64,000 nucleotides of DNA. Source: Dermabacteraceae bacterium TAE3-ERU27 (lineage in GTDB: Bacteria; Actinomycetota; Actinomycetes; Actinomycetales; Dermabacteraceae). Below are positions 38,061 to 44,492 of this stretch, in pieces. Both the position numbers and the translations under genes were made by a program. The notes beneath the pieces were generated by a model. The model did no database searches and was not told the DNA's origin. It saw only the letters and a list, made by a program, of their open reading frames with translations. Numbering within the stretch: position 1 is the stretch's first letter; each line of letters opens with the position of its first letter. The stretch spans positions 1-64,000 of the forward strand of contig JAHUUL010000004.1 of the NCBI GenBank assembly GCA_019218415.1, given 5' to 3'.

Positions 38061-38206
38061 CCCGTAATTTTCCCACCCCGGCGGCGTTTCACCAACCTAG
38101 CGGTAGCGGGGGAGACTCGCCGTACACATTACGGCGCTTCTATCCCATTTTCACGGCCGGGGCTGAGAGACTAGGAGGCATAGTTAAAGCGAGCGAAAGA
38201 GGGCCT

Positions 38207-39712
38207 GTGCGGATCACGTTTCAGGAAGAAAACATCGGCGGGGAAGAGCAGGGCGGGGAAGAAAACGTCAGCGAAGCCACCCGGATCACCCGGCGTATCT
38301 TCGCGCGTAAAGACGCTTCCCTGAGCGATGTTGACTACCATTCGGACGCGGACGGCGAACAGCTCGACCTGGCCGATAGGCAGGCGCTGCGCCGCGTACA
38401 CGGCCTTTCCACCGAGCTCGAGGACGTCACCGAGGTCGAATACCGACAGCTCCGCCTGGAAAAGGTGGTGCTCGCGGGCCTCTTTACCACCGGCAAGGTG
38501 GAGGATGCGGAAAACAGCCTGCGCGAGCTCGCAGCGCTCGCCGAAACCGCCGGTTCGCAGGTGCTAGACGGCCTGATGCAGCGCCGCGCGCACCCCGATC
38601 CCGCCACCTTCCTCGGTTCCGGTAAAGCGAAGGAACTCGCGCAGATCGTCGCCGAGACGGGGGCCGACACCGTGATTTGCGACGGCGATCTAGCCCCCTC
38701 CCAGCGCCGCGCGCTGGAGGACGTCGTGAAGGTCAAGGTGATTGACCGCACCGCGCTGATCCTCGACATCTTCGCCCAGCACGCAAAGTCTCGCGAGGGC
38801 AAAGCCCAGGTAGAACTGGCGCAGCTCGAATACCTCCTGCCCCGCCTGCGCGGCTGGGGCGAATCCATGTCGCGCCAGGCCGGTGGCCGGGTCGCGGGCG
38901 GCGCCGGTATCGGCTCCCGCGGCCCCGGCGAAACCAAGATCGAACTCGACCGCCGCCGCATCCGCACCCGCATGGCGAAACTGCGCCGCGAAATCCGGGA
39001 GATGGCTCCGGCGCGCGAAGCGCAGCGGGCTGACCGCCGCCGCCACGCCATCCCGTCGGTAGCCATCGCCGGGTACACGAACGCCGGCAAGTCGTCCCTG
39101 CTGAACCGGCTCACCGGGGCGGGAGTGCTGGTCGATAACGCGCTGTTTGCGACCCTGGACCCGACCACGCGCCGGGCGCAGACCCCGGACGGGCGCGAGT
39201 TCACCTTCTCGGACACCGTAGGTTTCGTGCGCTACCTGCCCACAGAACTGGTGGAGGCGTTTCGTTCGACCCTGGAGGAAGTGGCGGGCGCCGACCTGCT
39301 GCTGCACGTAGTCGACGCCTCCCACCCGGATCCGGAGGGGCAGATCGCCGCCGTGCGGGCAGTTCTGAACGACATCGAGGACTTCGCGGTACGCGAGATC
39401 GTGGTGCTCAACAAGGCGGACCTGGCCGCGCCGGAGGACCTGGCGCGCGTACGCAGCCAGGTGGAAAACTCCATCGCCGTTTCCGCTCACACCGGGCAGG
39501 GCCTAGACGAACTGCGCGAAATGATCGCGGACCAGCTACCCAGCCCCGAACGCACCGTGGACGTCGTGGTGCCCTATTCCCGTGGCGATCTGGTGGCGCG
39601 CGTGCACGAGCACGGATTGATCATGACAGAAGAACACCTGGCCGAGGGCACGCGCCTACACGCCAGGGTGAGCGCGGGCCTGGCTGACGAGCTGGTCGCC
39701 ATTTCCCGGTGA
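38207..39712 (+). CDS. hflX: Ribosome-associated GTPase HflX
   Basis: 501 residues. Binds and splits stalled or hibernating 70S ribosomes. The N-terminal HflX domain has SGKAKELAQIVAETGADTVI-type sequence; the linker shows GPGETKIELDRRRIRTR; the G domain has P-loop GYTNAGKSSLL near residue 287, DTVGFVRYLPTELVEAF and NKADL. The GTG start is preceded by AAAGAGGG. The N-terminus has an extra ~60-residue charged extension with a run of Glu/Gly. It overlaps the following helicase by 4 bases. A long divergent gap (146 bp) separates it from the methyltransferase. Confidence 0.95.
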   Translation: MRITFQEENIGGEEQGGEENVSEATRITRRIFARKDASLSDVDYHSDADGEQLDLADRQALRRVHGLSTELEDVTEVEYRQLRLEKVVLAGLFTTGKVEDAENSLRELAALAETAGSQVLDGLMQRRAHPDPATFLGSGKAKELAQIVAETGADTVICDGDLAPSQRRALEDVVKVKVIDRTALILDIFAQHAKSREGKAQVELAQLEYLLPRLRGWGESMSRQAGGRVAGGAGIGSRGPGETKIELDRRRIRTRMAKLRREIREMAPAREAQRADRRRHAIPSVAIAGYTNAGKSSLLNRLTGAGVLVDNALFATLDPTTRRAQTPDGREFTFSDTVGFVRYLPTELVEAFRSTLEEVAGADLLLHVVDASHPDPEGQIAAVRAVLNDIEDFAVREIVVLNKADLAAPEDLARVRSQVENSIAVSAHTGQGLDELREMIADQLPSPERTVDVVVPYSRGDLVARVHEHGLIMTEEHLAEGTRLHARVSAGLADELVAISR

Positions 39713-41715
39713 CGCTGGAGCTGCTGGATGCCGCTGTAAGCACCCTCGGCGGTAGTCCCCGCGAGGGACAGCGGCGCATGGCCGAAGCGGTATCCGCCGC
39801 GCTCTCGCAGCGTCACCACCTGCTGGTGCAGGCGGGAACCGGCACGGGTAAATCGCTCGGCTACCTGGTACCCGCGCTGGAACACGCCGTGAAAAGCGGC
39901 AGGCCGGTGATCGTCTCTACCGCCACCATCGCCCTGCAATCGCAGCTGGTCAGCAAAGACCTGCCCGCCCTGATCGCGGCGGCGGGCGATAAGCTGCCGC
40001 GTAAACCCTCCTTCGCGCTGCTCAAGGGCCGCAGTAACTTCCTCTGCCTGCAAAAACTCGCGGGCGGTTACCCCGACGAGGCCCCGCCCGGCACGCTGTT
40101 TAGCCAGGAGGTAGTAGACCCCGGCAGCGGACAGAGCGAACGCCTCGGCGATCAGGTACGCAGGCTGCGCGAGTGGGCCGAAGAAACGGAAACCGGCGAC
40201 CGCGACCACCTGGACATGCCCGTCACGGACAGGGCCTGGCGGCAGGTGTCGGTCACCGGCAGCCAGTGCATCGGCACGAGCTGCCCGCTGGTGAACGAAT
40301 GCTTTTCCGAACGCAACCGGGCCATCGCGCAAGAGGTAGACCTGGTGGTCACCAACCACGCGCTGCTTGCCATCAACGCCTTCGACGAACTATCCATCGT
40401 GCCCGAACACGATGCGGTGATCGTGGACGAAGCCCACGAACTGGCCTCCCGCATTACCTCCGCCGTGACGCTTAACCTGCACCCGGCGGCGCTGCGCAGC
40501 GCCCAAAAGGTGATGCGCTCCCTCGGGGTGGCCAGCAGCGAGCTGGAAACCGCGGCAGACTCCTACGCGCTGGCGCTCGCCGACCTGCCGGAGGGCCGAC
40601 TAAGCGGCGGCGTGCCGCCGCGTTTGCAGGATGCCCTAACGCTGCTCGAAGCGCAGGCGCGCCGCGCGGCGAGGGACGTGCAGGAGGCGTCCGACGATCC
40701 CCTTCTCGCGGGTGCCCGCAAGACTGCCCGGGCGACGCTGCAAGAGGTAACCACCCTCTGCCGCCGCGTGCTGGAAGAGCGTGAAAGCGACGTGCTGTGG
40801 GTGTCGCAATCCGAGAGCGGCAGCCGTGCCCTGTACGTGGCGCCGCTCAGCGTCGCTTACGCCGTGCGAGACAAGATCCTGGCCTCTAAGACGCTGGTGA
40901 TGACGTCGGCCACCCTGGCCCTTGGCGGTAACTTCGATCAGCCCGCCAGGCAGGTGGGCCTGTTTTCCGAGGAACGCCGGGAACTTACGCAGCTTGCTCG
41001 CAGCGGAGAAAGCGCCGACAAGGACTGCGCGCTATGGGCGGGGATAGACGTCGGCAGCCCGTTCGCCTACAACAAGCAGGGAATTTTGTACCTGGCGCGG
41101 CACTTGCCGCCGCCGGGACGAGACGGGCTGCACCCGGATACGCTGCGCCACCTATGTGAGCTAATTAGCGCCTCGCGCGGGGGAGCGCTCTGCCTGTTTT
41201 CTTCCCGCCGTGCGGCGGAAGAAGCTGCCGATTACGCACGCGGGGTGCTGGACACCCCGGTGTTCGTGCAGGGGGAAGACGGCCTGAACGCCCTGGTGTC
41301 GGCTTTCAGGGACGATCCGCACGCGAGCCTGTTCGGGACGCTTTCGCTGTGGCAGGGAGTGGACGTGCAGGGAGATTCCTGCCGCCTGGTGGTGATGGAT
41401 CGTATCCCGTTCCCGAGGCCCGACGATCCGCTTACCTCGGCCCGGCAGGAGCGCATCACCAGTCAGCGCGGTAACGCCTTCATGGCGATTTCCGCGAGCC
41501 ACGCCGCGCTGCTGATGGCGCAGGGCGCGGGCCGCCTGATTCGTTCCAGCAGCGACAGGGGAATGGTGGCGGTGCTCGATTCGCGCATTGCCACGAAGCG
41601 TTACGGCAGCTACCTGATATCGGCCATGCCGCCGTTGTGGCGTACCTACGACGCGCAGGCCGCGCTGGCGGCCCTGCACAGGCTATCTGCGGGAATGTTT
41701 GCGGAAAAAGACTAG
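39709..41715 (+). CDS. DinG/YoaA-type ATP-dependent DNA helicase with FeS cluster
   Basis: 668 residues. XPD-like 5'-3' helicase used in repair of damaged or R-loop-containing DNA. Walker A is GTGTGKSLGYLVPAL near residue 44 and the Walker B/DEAH box is IVDEAHELA. Between them the cysteines of an FeS domain are visible (FLCLQK, SQCIGTSCP, NECFSE). Motif VI is QGAGRLIRSSSDRGMVAVLDSR. The GTG start overlaps the hflX stop. Its 3' end faces lexA across only 12 bp. The context with lexA and recA fits a repair role, but no SOS box is visible before it, and it is likely driven with hflX. Confidence 0.9.
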   Translation: MTLELLDAAVSTLGGSPREGQRRMAEAVSAALSQRHHLLVQAGTGTGKSLGYLVPALEHAVKSGRPVIVSTATIALQSQLVSKDLPALIAAAGDKLPRKPSFALLKGRSNFLCLQKLAGGYPDEAPPGTLFSQEVVDPGSGQSERLGDQVRRLREWAEETETGDRDHLDMPVTDRAWRQVSVTGSQCIGTSCPLVNECFSERNRAIAQEVDLVVTNHALLAINAFDELSIVPEHDAVIVDEAHELASRITSAVTLNLHPAALRSAQKVMRSLGVASSELETAADSYALALADLPEGRLSGGVPPRLQDALTLLEAQARRAARDVQEASDDPLLAGARKTARATLQEVTTLCRRVLEERESDVLWVSQSESGSRALYVAPLSVAYAVRDKILASKTLVMTSATLALGGNFDQPARQVGLFSEERRELTQLARSGESADKDCALWAGIDVGSPFAYNKQGILYLARHLPPPGRDGLHPDTLRHLCELISASRGGALCLFSSRRAAEEAADYARGVLDTPVFVQGEDGLNALVSAFRDDPHASLFGTLSLWQGVDVQGDSCRLVVMDRIPFPRPDDPLTSARQERITSQRGNAFMAISASHAALLMAQGAGRLIRSSSDRGMVAVLDSRIATKRYGSYLISAMPPLWRTYDAQAALAALHRLSAGMFAEKD

Positions 41716-41727
41716 CGGGCGAATGGC

Positions 41728-42426
41728 TTAGTTAACCGAGCGCAGCACCGCTACCACCTTGCCGAGCACCTCGCAGCTGTCCCCGAGGATGGGGGCGAAG
41801 GCCGGGTTATGTGGCATCAGCCAGACGTGACCGTCCTGGCGCTTGAAAGTCTTTACGGTGGCTTCACCGTCGATCATGGCGGCCACGATATCTCCGCCCT
41901 GGGCCTCGCGCTGGGAGCGTACTACCACCCAGTCACCGTCGCAGATGGCGGCATCCACCATGGAATCTCCCACCACTTTCAACAGGAACATCTCACCCTT
42001 GCCGACTATCTGTTCGGGCAGGGTGAAGGTGTCCTCCACCTGTTCCTGAGCGGTGATCGGCACACCGGCGGCAATCCGGCCCAGCACGGGTGCGCGCACA
42101 CTGGGGGAGGACTCGTATTCGGGTACCTCGCGCGCCTGCGGTTCGTCGGCTTCGTCGAGCGGAACTACCTCCATTGCGCGCGGGGAGCGCTCGTTGCGAC
42201 GGATGAATCCCTTTTTCTCCAGCACCTGTAGCTGGTGGGAGACAGAAGAGGGGGAGGTGAGGCCGACCTGCTGCCCGATCTCGCGAATGGTGGGCGGGAA
42301 GCCGTCCTTGCGAATGTTTTCCGTGATCACGGCGAGGATCTTGCGCTGGCGCGGGGTGAGCTGGGAAGTGTCTAGGCCGGAAGAAGTGTCCAGGCCGGAA
42401 TCTGCCAGTAGCCGATCGTTAGCCAT
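41728..42426 (-). CDS. lexA: SOS repressor LexA
   Basis: 232 residues. Represses SOS genes until RecA filaments trigger self-cleavage. The winged helix-turn-helix domain is about 20-85 ([25 protein letters not shown]). The autocleavage site is Ala120-Gly121 (RIAAGVP) and the catalytic dyad is Ser155 (GDSMVD) and Lys192 (ATVKTF). The N-terminus carries a duplicated SGLDTS hexapeptide. AAGGAG precedes the ATG on the minus strand. The divergent gap holds the SOS box array, so lexA is likely autoregulated. Confidence 0.97.
   Translation of the reverse strand: MANDRLLADSGLDTSSGLDTSQLTPRQRKILAVITENIRKDGFPPTIREIGQQVGLTSPSSVSHQLQVLEKKGFIRRNERSPRAMEVVPLDEADEPQAREVPEYESSPSVRAPVLGRIAAGVPITAQEQVEDTFTLPEQIVGKGEMFLLKVVGDSMVDAAICDGDWVVVRSQREAQGGDIVAAMIDGEATVKTFKRQDGHVWLMPHNPAFAPILGDSCEVLGKVVAVLRSVN
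42365..42400 (-). repeat. 18-bp tandem duplication in lexA 5' coding region
   Basis: Two adjacent 18-bp copies (42365-42382 and 42383-42400) differ at one base and encode the repeated SGLDTS segment ahead of the DNA-binding domain. Confidence 0.85.
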
Positions 42427-42532
42427 TTACTGCTCCTTGCCCGGACGCCCGCTTTCGTTTGGCGACCTTACGTTGTCGTACCCCTGTAGTGGAGTTGTCT
42501 CTGTACCAGGTTAGGCGTTTTTGCCGCGCCGG

Positions 42533-42615
42533 GCAAACAAGTGTTCGAGGGTTGCTTGCTTTTCTCGAACACCCGTTCTAAACTCGAACACGTATTCGAT
42601 CGAACAGGAGTTCGC
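42533..42615. promoter_or_regulatory. LexA (SOS) box array between lexA and the LysM gene
   Basis: Three good boxes and one degenerate box of the type TCGAACnnnnGTTCGA: GCAAACaagtGTTCGA (42533-42548, degenerate), TCGAACacccGTTCTA (42565-42580), TCGAACacgtATTCGA (42584-42599) and TCGAACaggaGTTCGC (42600-42615). A promoter TTGCTT (42556-42561), 17 bp, TAAACT (42579-42584) toward the LysM gene is embedded in them: the second box fills the spacer, the third covers the -10/start region, and the fourth overlaps the ribosome-binding sequence ACAGGAG. The first lies on the lexA side. Confidence 0.88.
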
Positions 42616-42621
42616 AAAGCT

Positions 42622-42969
42622 ATGACTACTCAGACTTTCACCGCCAATGCTTACGTGGCTCGCCCCGCTCTGCGCATCACCCGCCGGGGGCGCATGGTGC
42701 TGTCTTCGCTAGTGGCTATCGCTTCGCTGCTACTTGCACTGTTCGTGGTTTTGGCCTGGGGGGTAGGTGCTGCGGAGGCCTCGGTCGAACGTGAAGCCAA
42801 GGTGGTTGTGCAGGAGGGGCAGACCCTCTGGGGGATTGCCACCTCCCATTACCCCGATCTGGCCCCGGAACAGGCGATCTGGAAGGTGCGCAGCGTAAAC
42901 GATCTGCGCAGCGATCAGTTGGTTGCCGGCACCACTCTGGTACTGCCTAACGACGTCGAGGGGCGTTAA
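42622..42969 (+). CDS. SOS-controlled LysM membrane protein (Rv2719c/ChiZ-like position)
   Basis: 115 residues. A basic N-terminus, one transmembrane helix (about 33-55, LSSLVAIASLLLALFVVLAWG) and a C-terminal LysM peptidoglycan-binding domain (about 63-112: VVVQEGQTLWGIATSHYPD). In mycobacteria a LysM protein (Rv2719c) is encoded at this place, between lexA and nrdR, is SOS-induced and delays division; DivS plays that role in corynebacteria. The sequence of this one supports anchoring and wall binding only; an inhibitory role is inference from position and the LexA boxes. I chose the ATG at 42622; the open frame extends upstream through the operators, where it is not expected to be translated. 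Confidence 0.85.
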   Translation: MTTQTFTANAYVARPALRITRRGRMVLSSLVAIASLLLALFVVLAWGVGAAEASVEREAKVVVQEGQTLWGIATSHYPDLAPEQAIWKVRSVNDLRSDQLVAGTTLVLPNDVEGR

Positions 42970-43028
42970 TTAGGCGTTAATTATTCGGGGATTTTCCCTG
43001 TCCATTAGGGCCCTTTTCCCGACCCATA

Positions 43029-43040
43029 TACGATAGGGGT
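43029..43040 (+). promoter_or_regulatory. Putative -10 element for leaderless nrdR
   Basis: TACGAT at 43029-43034 (within TATACGAT) is followed by six bases and the nrdR ATG. No spaced ribosome-binding site is present. Confidence 0.4.
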
Positions 43041-43499
43041 ATGCATTGCCCTTTCTGCCGACACGAAGATAGCCGCGTGGTCGATTCGCGCACCTCTGAT
43101 GATGGTGTTTCGATTCGCCGCCGCCGCCAGTGCCCCAACTGCTCGCGGCGTTTCACCACGGTTGAGTCCGCGTCTCTGTCGGTGGTTAAGCGTTCCGGTG
43201 CCAGCGAACCTTTCTCTCGCTCAAAGGTAGTGAGCGGTGTGCGCAAGGCCTGCCAGGGCCGCCCTGTTACGGACGATCAGCTGGCGATGTTGGCCCAGCG
43301 CGTTGAGGATGCGGTGCGCCAGAAGGGGCAGGCGGAGATCGACTCTCACGACGTCGGCCTGGCTACCCTGCAGCCCCTGAAAGAACTTGATCTGGTGGCC
43401 TACCTGCGCTTCGCGAGCGTGTACCGTTCGTTCGAGTCGCTGGACGATTTCGAGAAGGCGATCGCGGAGCTGCGCGCCGAGGGGGAAGCGGAAGCGTAG
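43041..43499 (+). CDS. nrdR: Ribonucleotide reductase regulator NrdR
   Basis: 152 residues. Represses ribonucleotide reductase operons in response to dATP/ATP. The zinc ribbon has Cys3, Cys6, Cys31, Cys34, and the ATP-cone domain follows from about residue 46 ([24 protein letters not shown]). The length is standard. No nrd structural gene is nearby, so it acts in trans. It follows the LysM gene by 71 bp, as in mycobacteria. Confidence 0.97.
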   Translation: MHCPFCRHEDSRVVDSRTSDDGVSIRRRRQCPNCSRRFTTVESASLSVVKRSGASEPFSRSKVVSGVRKACQGRPVTDDQLAMLAQRVEDAVRQKGQAEIDSHDVGLATLQPLKELDLVAYLRFASVYRSFESLDDFEKAIAELRAEGEAEA

Positions 43500-43540
43500 G
43501 GGTACCGCTGCGCGGCTACCGCGTAGTATGATTCTCTTTG

Positions 43541-43583
43541 TAAAGCCCGGGACGCGGAGGGGAAGCCGTCGCCTCGGGCTTTA
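43541..43583. terminator. Bidirectional terminator between nrdR and membrane protein
   Basis: TAAAGCCCG at 43541-43549 is mirrored by CGGGCTTTA at 43575-43583, with a 25-nt loop holding partial self-complementarity. It lies between converging genes and the A/T ends give a U-tract in both directions. Confidence 0.65.
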
Positions 43584-43602
43584 CCTTATGCCTTTTATGG
43601 GT

Positions 43603-44328
43603 TTACCAACGCAGCGTGCGCAGCGCCGAACATCCCAAAAGTATTCCGAACAGCGCTGTGCAGAGGCAGTCGTAAAGCAGTGGAGACTCAGAAATAACGC
43701 TTAAGGCGTGCGGGGCGAGGTAGGTCTTTTCCGCAAGCGGGCGGTGAAAGGCGGCCGATGTTCCCACCAGCAGGACCAGAGACGGGGCCAGCAGGGCAGT
43801 GCAGAAGCCTTCTATGCACTTTTGCACCAGGCTTGCGCAGACTCCATCCAGTAGGCGGGATTGGACCGCATACGTGATTAGCGCTACCAGGCCCACACCG
43901 ATCGCCAGGTTAAGGGCGTAGAGGTGCTGTTTCGGACCGCTCGGACTGTGTAAAAAATCGATCCGAAAGATGAAAAACAGCAGCGCTAGTAGGGCGGCAA
44001 ACGCCAGATACGTGGCTGCGAAGACTGCCAGACGCCCGGTAATGCTCGGCTGCGCCGCGAGGGACTCGGCAGAGGCATCGCGCGGGGAGGATTTGCGCAG
44101 GGATAGGAATCCCGTCACATAAGGGGAAACGACCGCGGAAACCAGCGGTAAAAATACCAGCAGAGTCCACGCCCCCAACTTGGGTAGCGAAGAAATCTGG
44201 ATTTCGCCGTTAATGTAGGACGCCCCCTGTAGGTAGAGCAGGGCCGCGCCGCAGAGCGCCGCCACAACAAAGCGCCGTATCCGCAGCGATTCGAGCAGGG
44301 ACTCGGCCCTCGCGTCTGCCACCTTCAT
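43603..44328 (-). CDS. Unrecognised multi-pass membrane protein
   Basis: 241 residues. I do not recognise a family. About six hydrophobic segments are visible: near residues 20-38, 50-72, 98-122, 140-160, 180-200 and 220-238. Between helices two and three lies a polar Ser/Ala loop (about 77-93), and between three and four a short extracellular or cytosolic loop with HSPSGPKQHLYA. There is no signal peptide, transporter motif or catalytic motif. Cysteines are scattered within helices. It has no operon partner: nrdR converges on it behind a terminator and helD lies upstream on the same strand across a 164-bp gap. Codon use is slightly more AT-rich than in the neighbours. Confidence 0.7.
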   Translation of the reverse strand: MKVADARAESLLESLRIRRFVVAALCGAALLYLQGASYINGEIQISSLPKLGAWTLLVFLPLVSAVVSPYVTGFLSLRKSSPRDASAESLAAQPSITGRLAVFAATYLAFAALLALLFFIFRIDFLHSPSGPKQHLYALNLAIGVGLVALITYAVQSRLLDGVCASLVQKCIEGFCTALLAPSLVLLVGTSAAFHRPLAEKTYLAPHALSVISESPLLYDCLCTALFGILLGCSALRTLRW

Positions 44329-44417
44329 GTCGGCCGTGTCCTTCCCCTAAAGCGATTTTCTAACCAGGATTCTAGAAAATGGCAGTCCCGGGTTAGGGCG
44401 GCCTATTTTTAACGGGC

Positions 44418-44484
44418 TAACGTTTGGATGCATTTAACGCTGTGAAAACGCCTTTTGACTTAACGTTTCTGCACCCAAACGTAA
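44418..44484. repeat. Long-spaced inverted repeat upstream of the membrane protein gene
   Basis: TAACGTTTGGATGCA (44418-44432) and TGCACCCAAACGTAA (44470-44484) are near-perfect inverted copies with a 37-nt spacer. A third copy of TAACGTTT is at 44461. The gap is AT-rich. It follows the helD stop on the minus strand, so it may be a terminator or an operator for the downstream membrane protein gene. Confidence 0.55.
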
Positions 44485-44492
44485 CGATGCCG

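Noticed and set aside
43501-43602. Small tRNA or ncRNA between nrdR and the membrane protein
   Set aside because: No cloverleaf or conserved RNA pattern; the sequence is explained by a bidirectional terminator.
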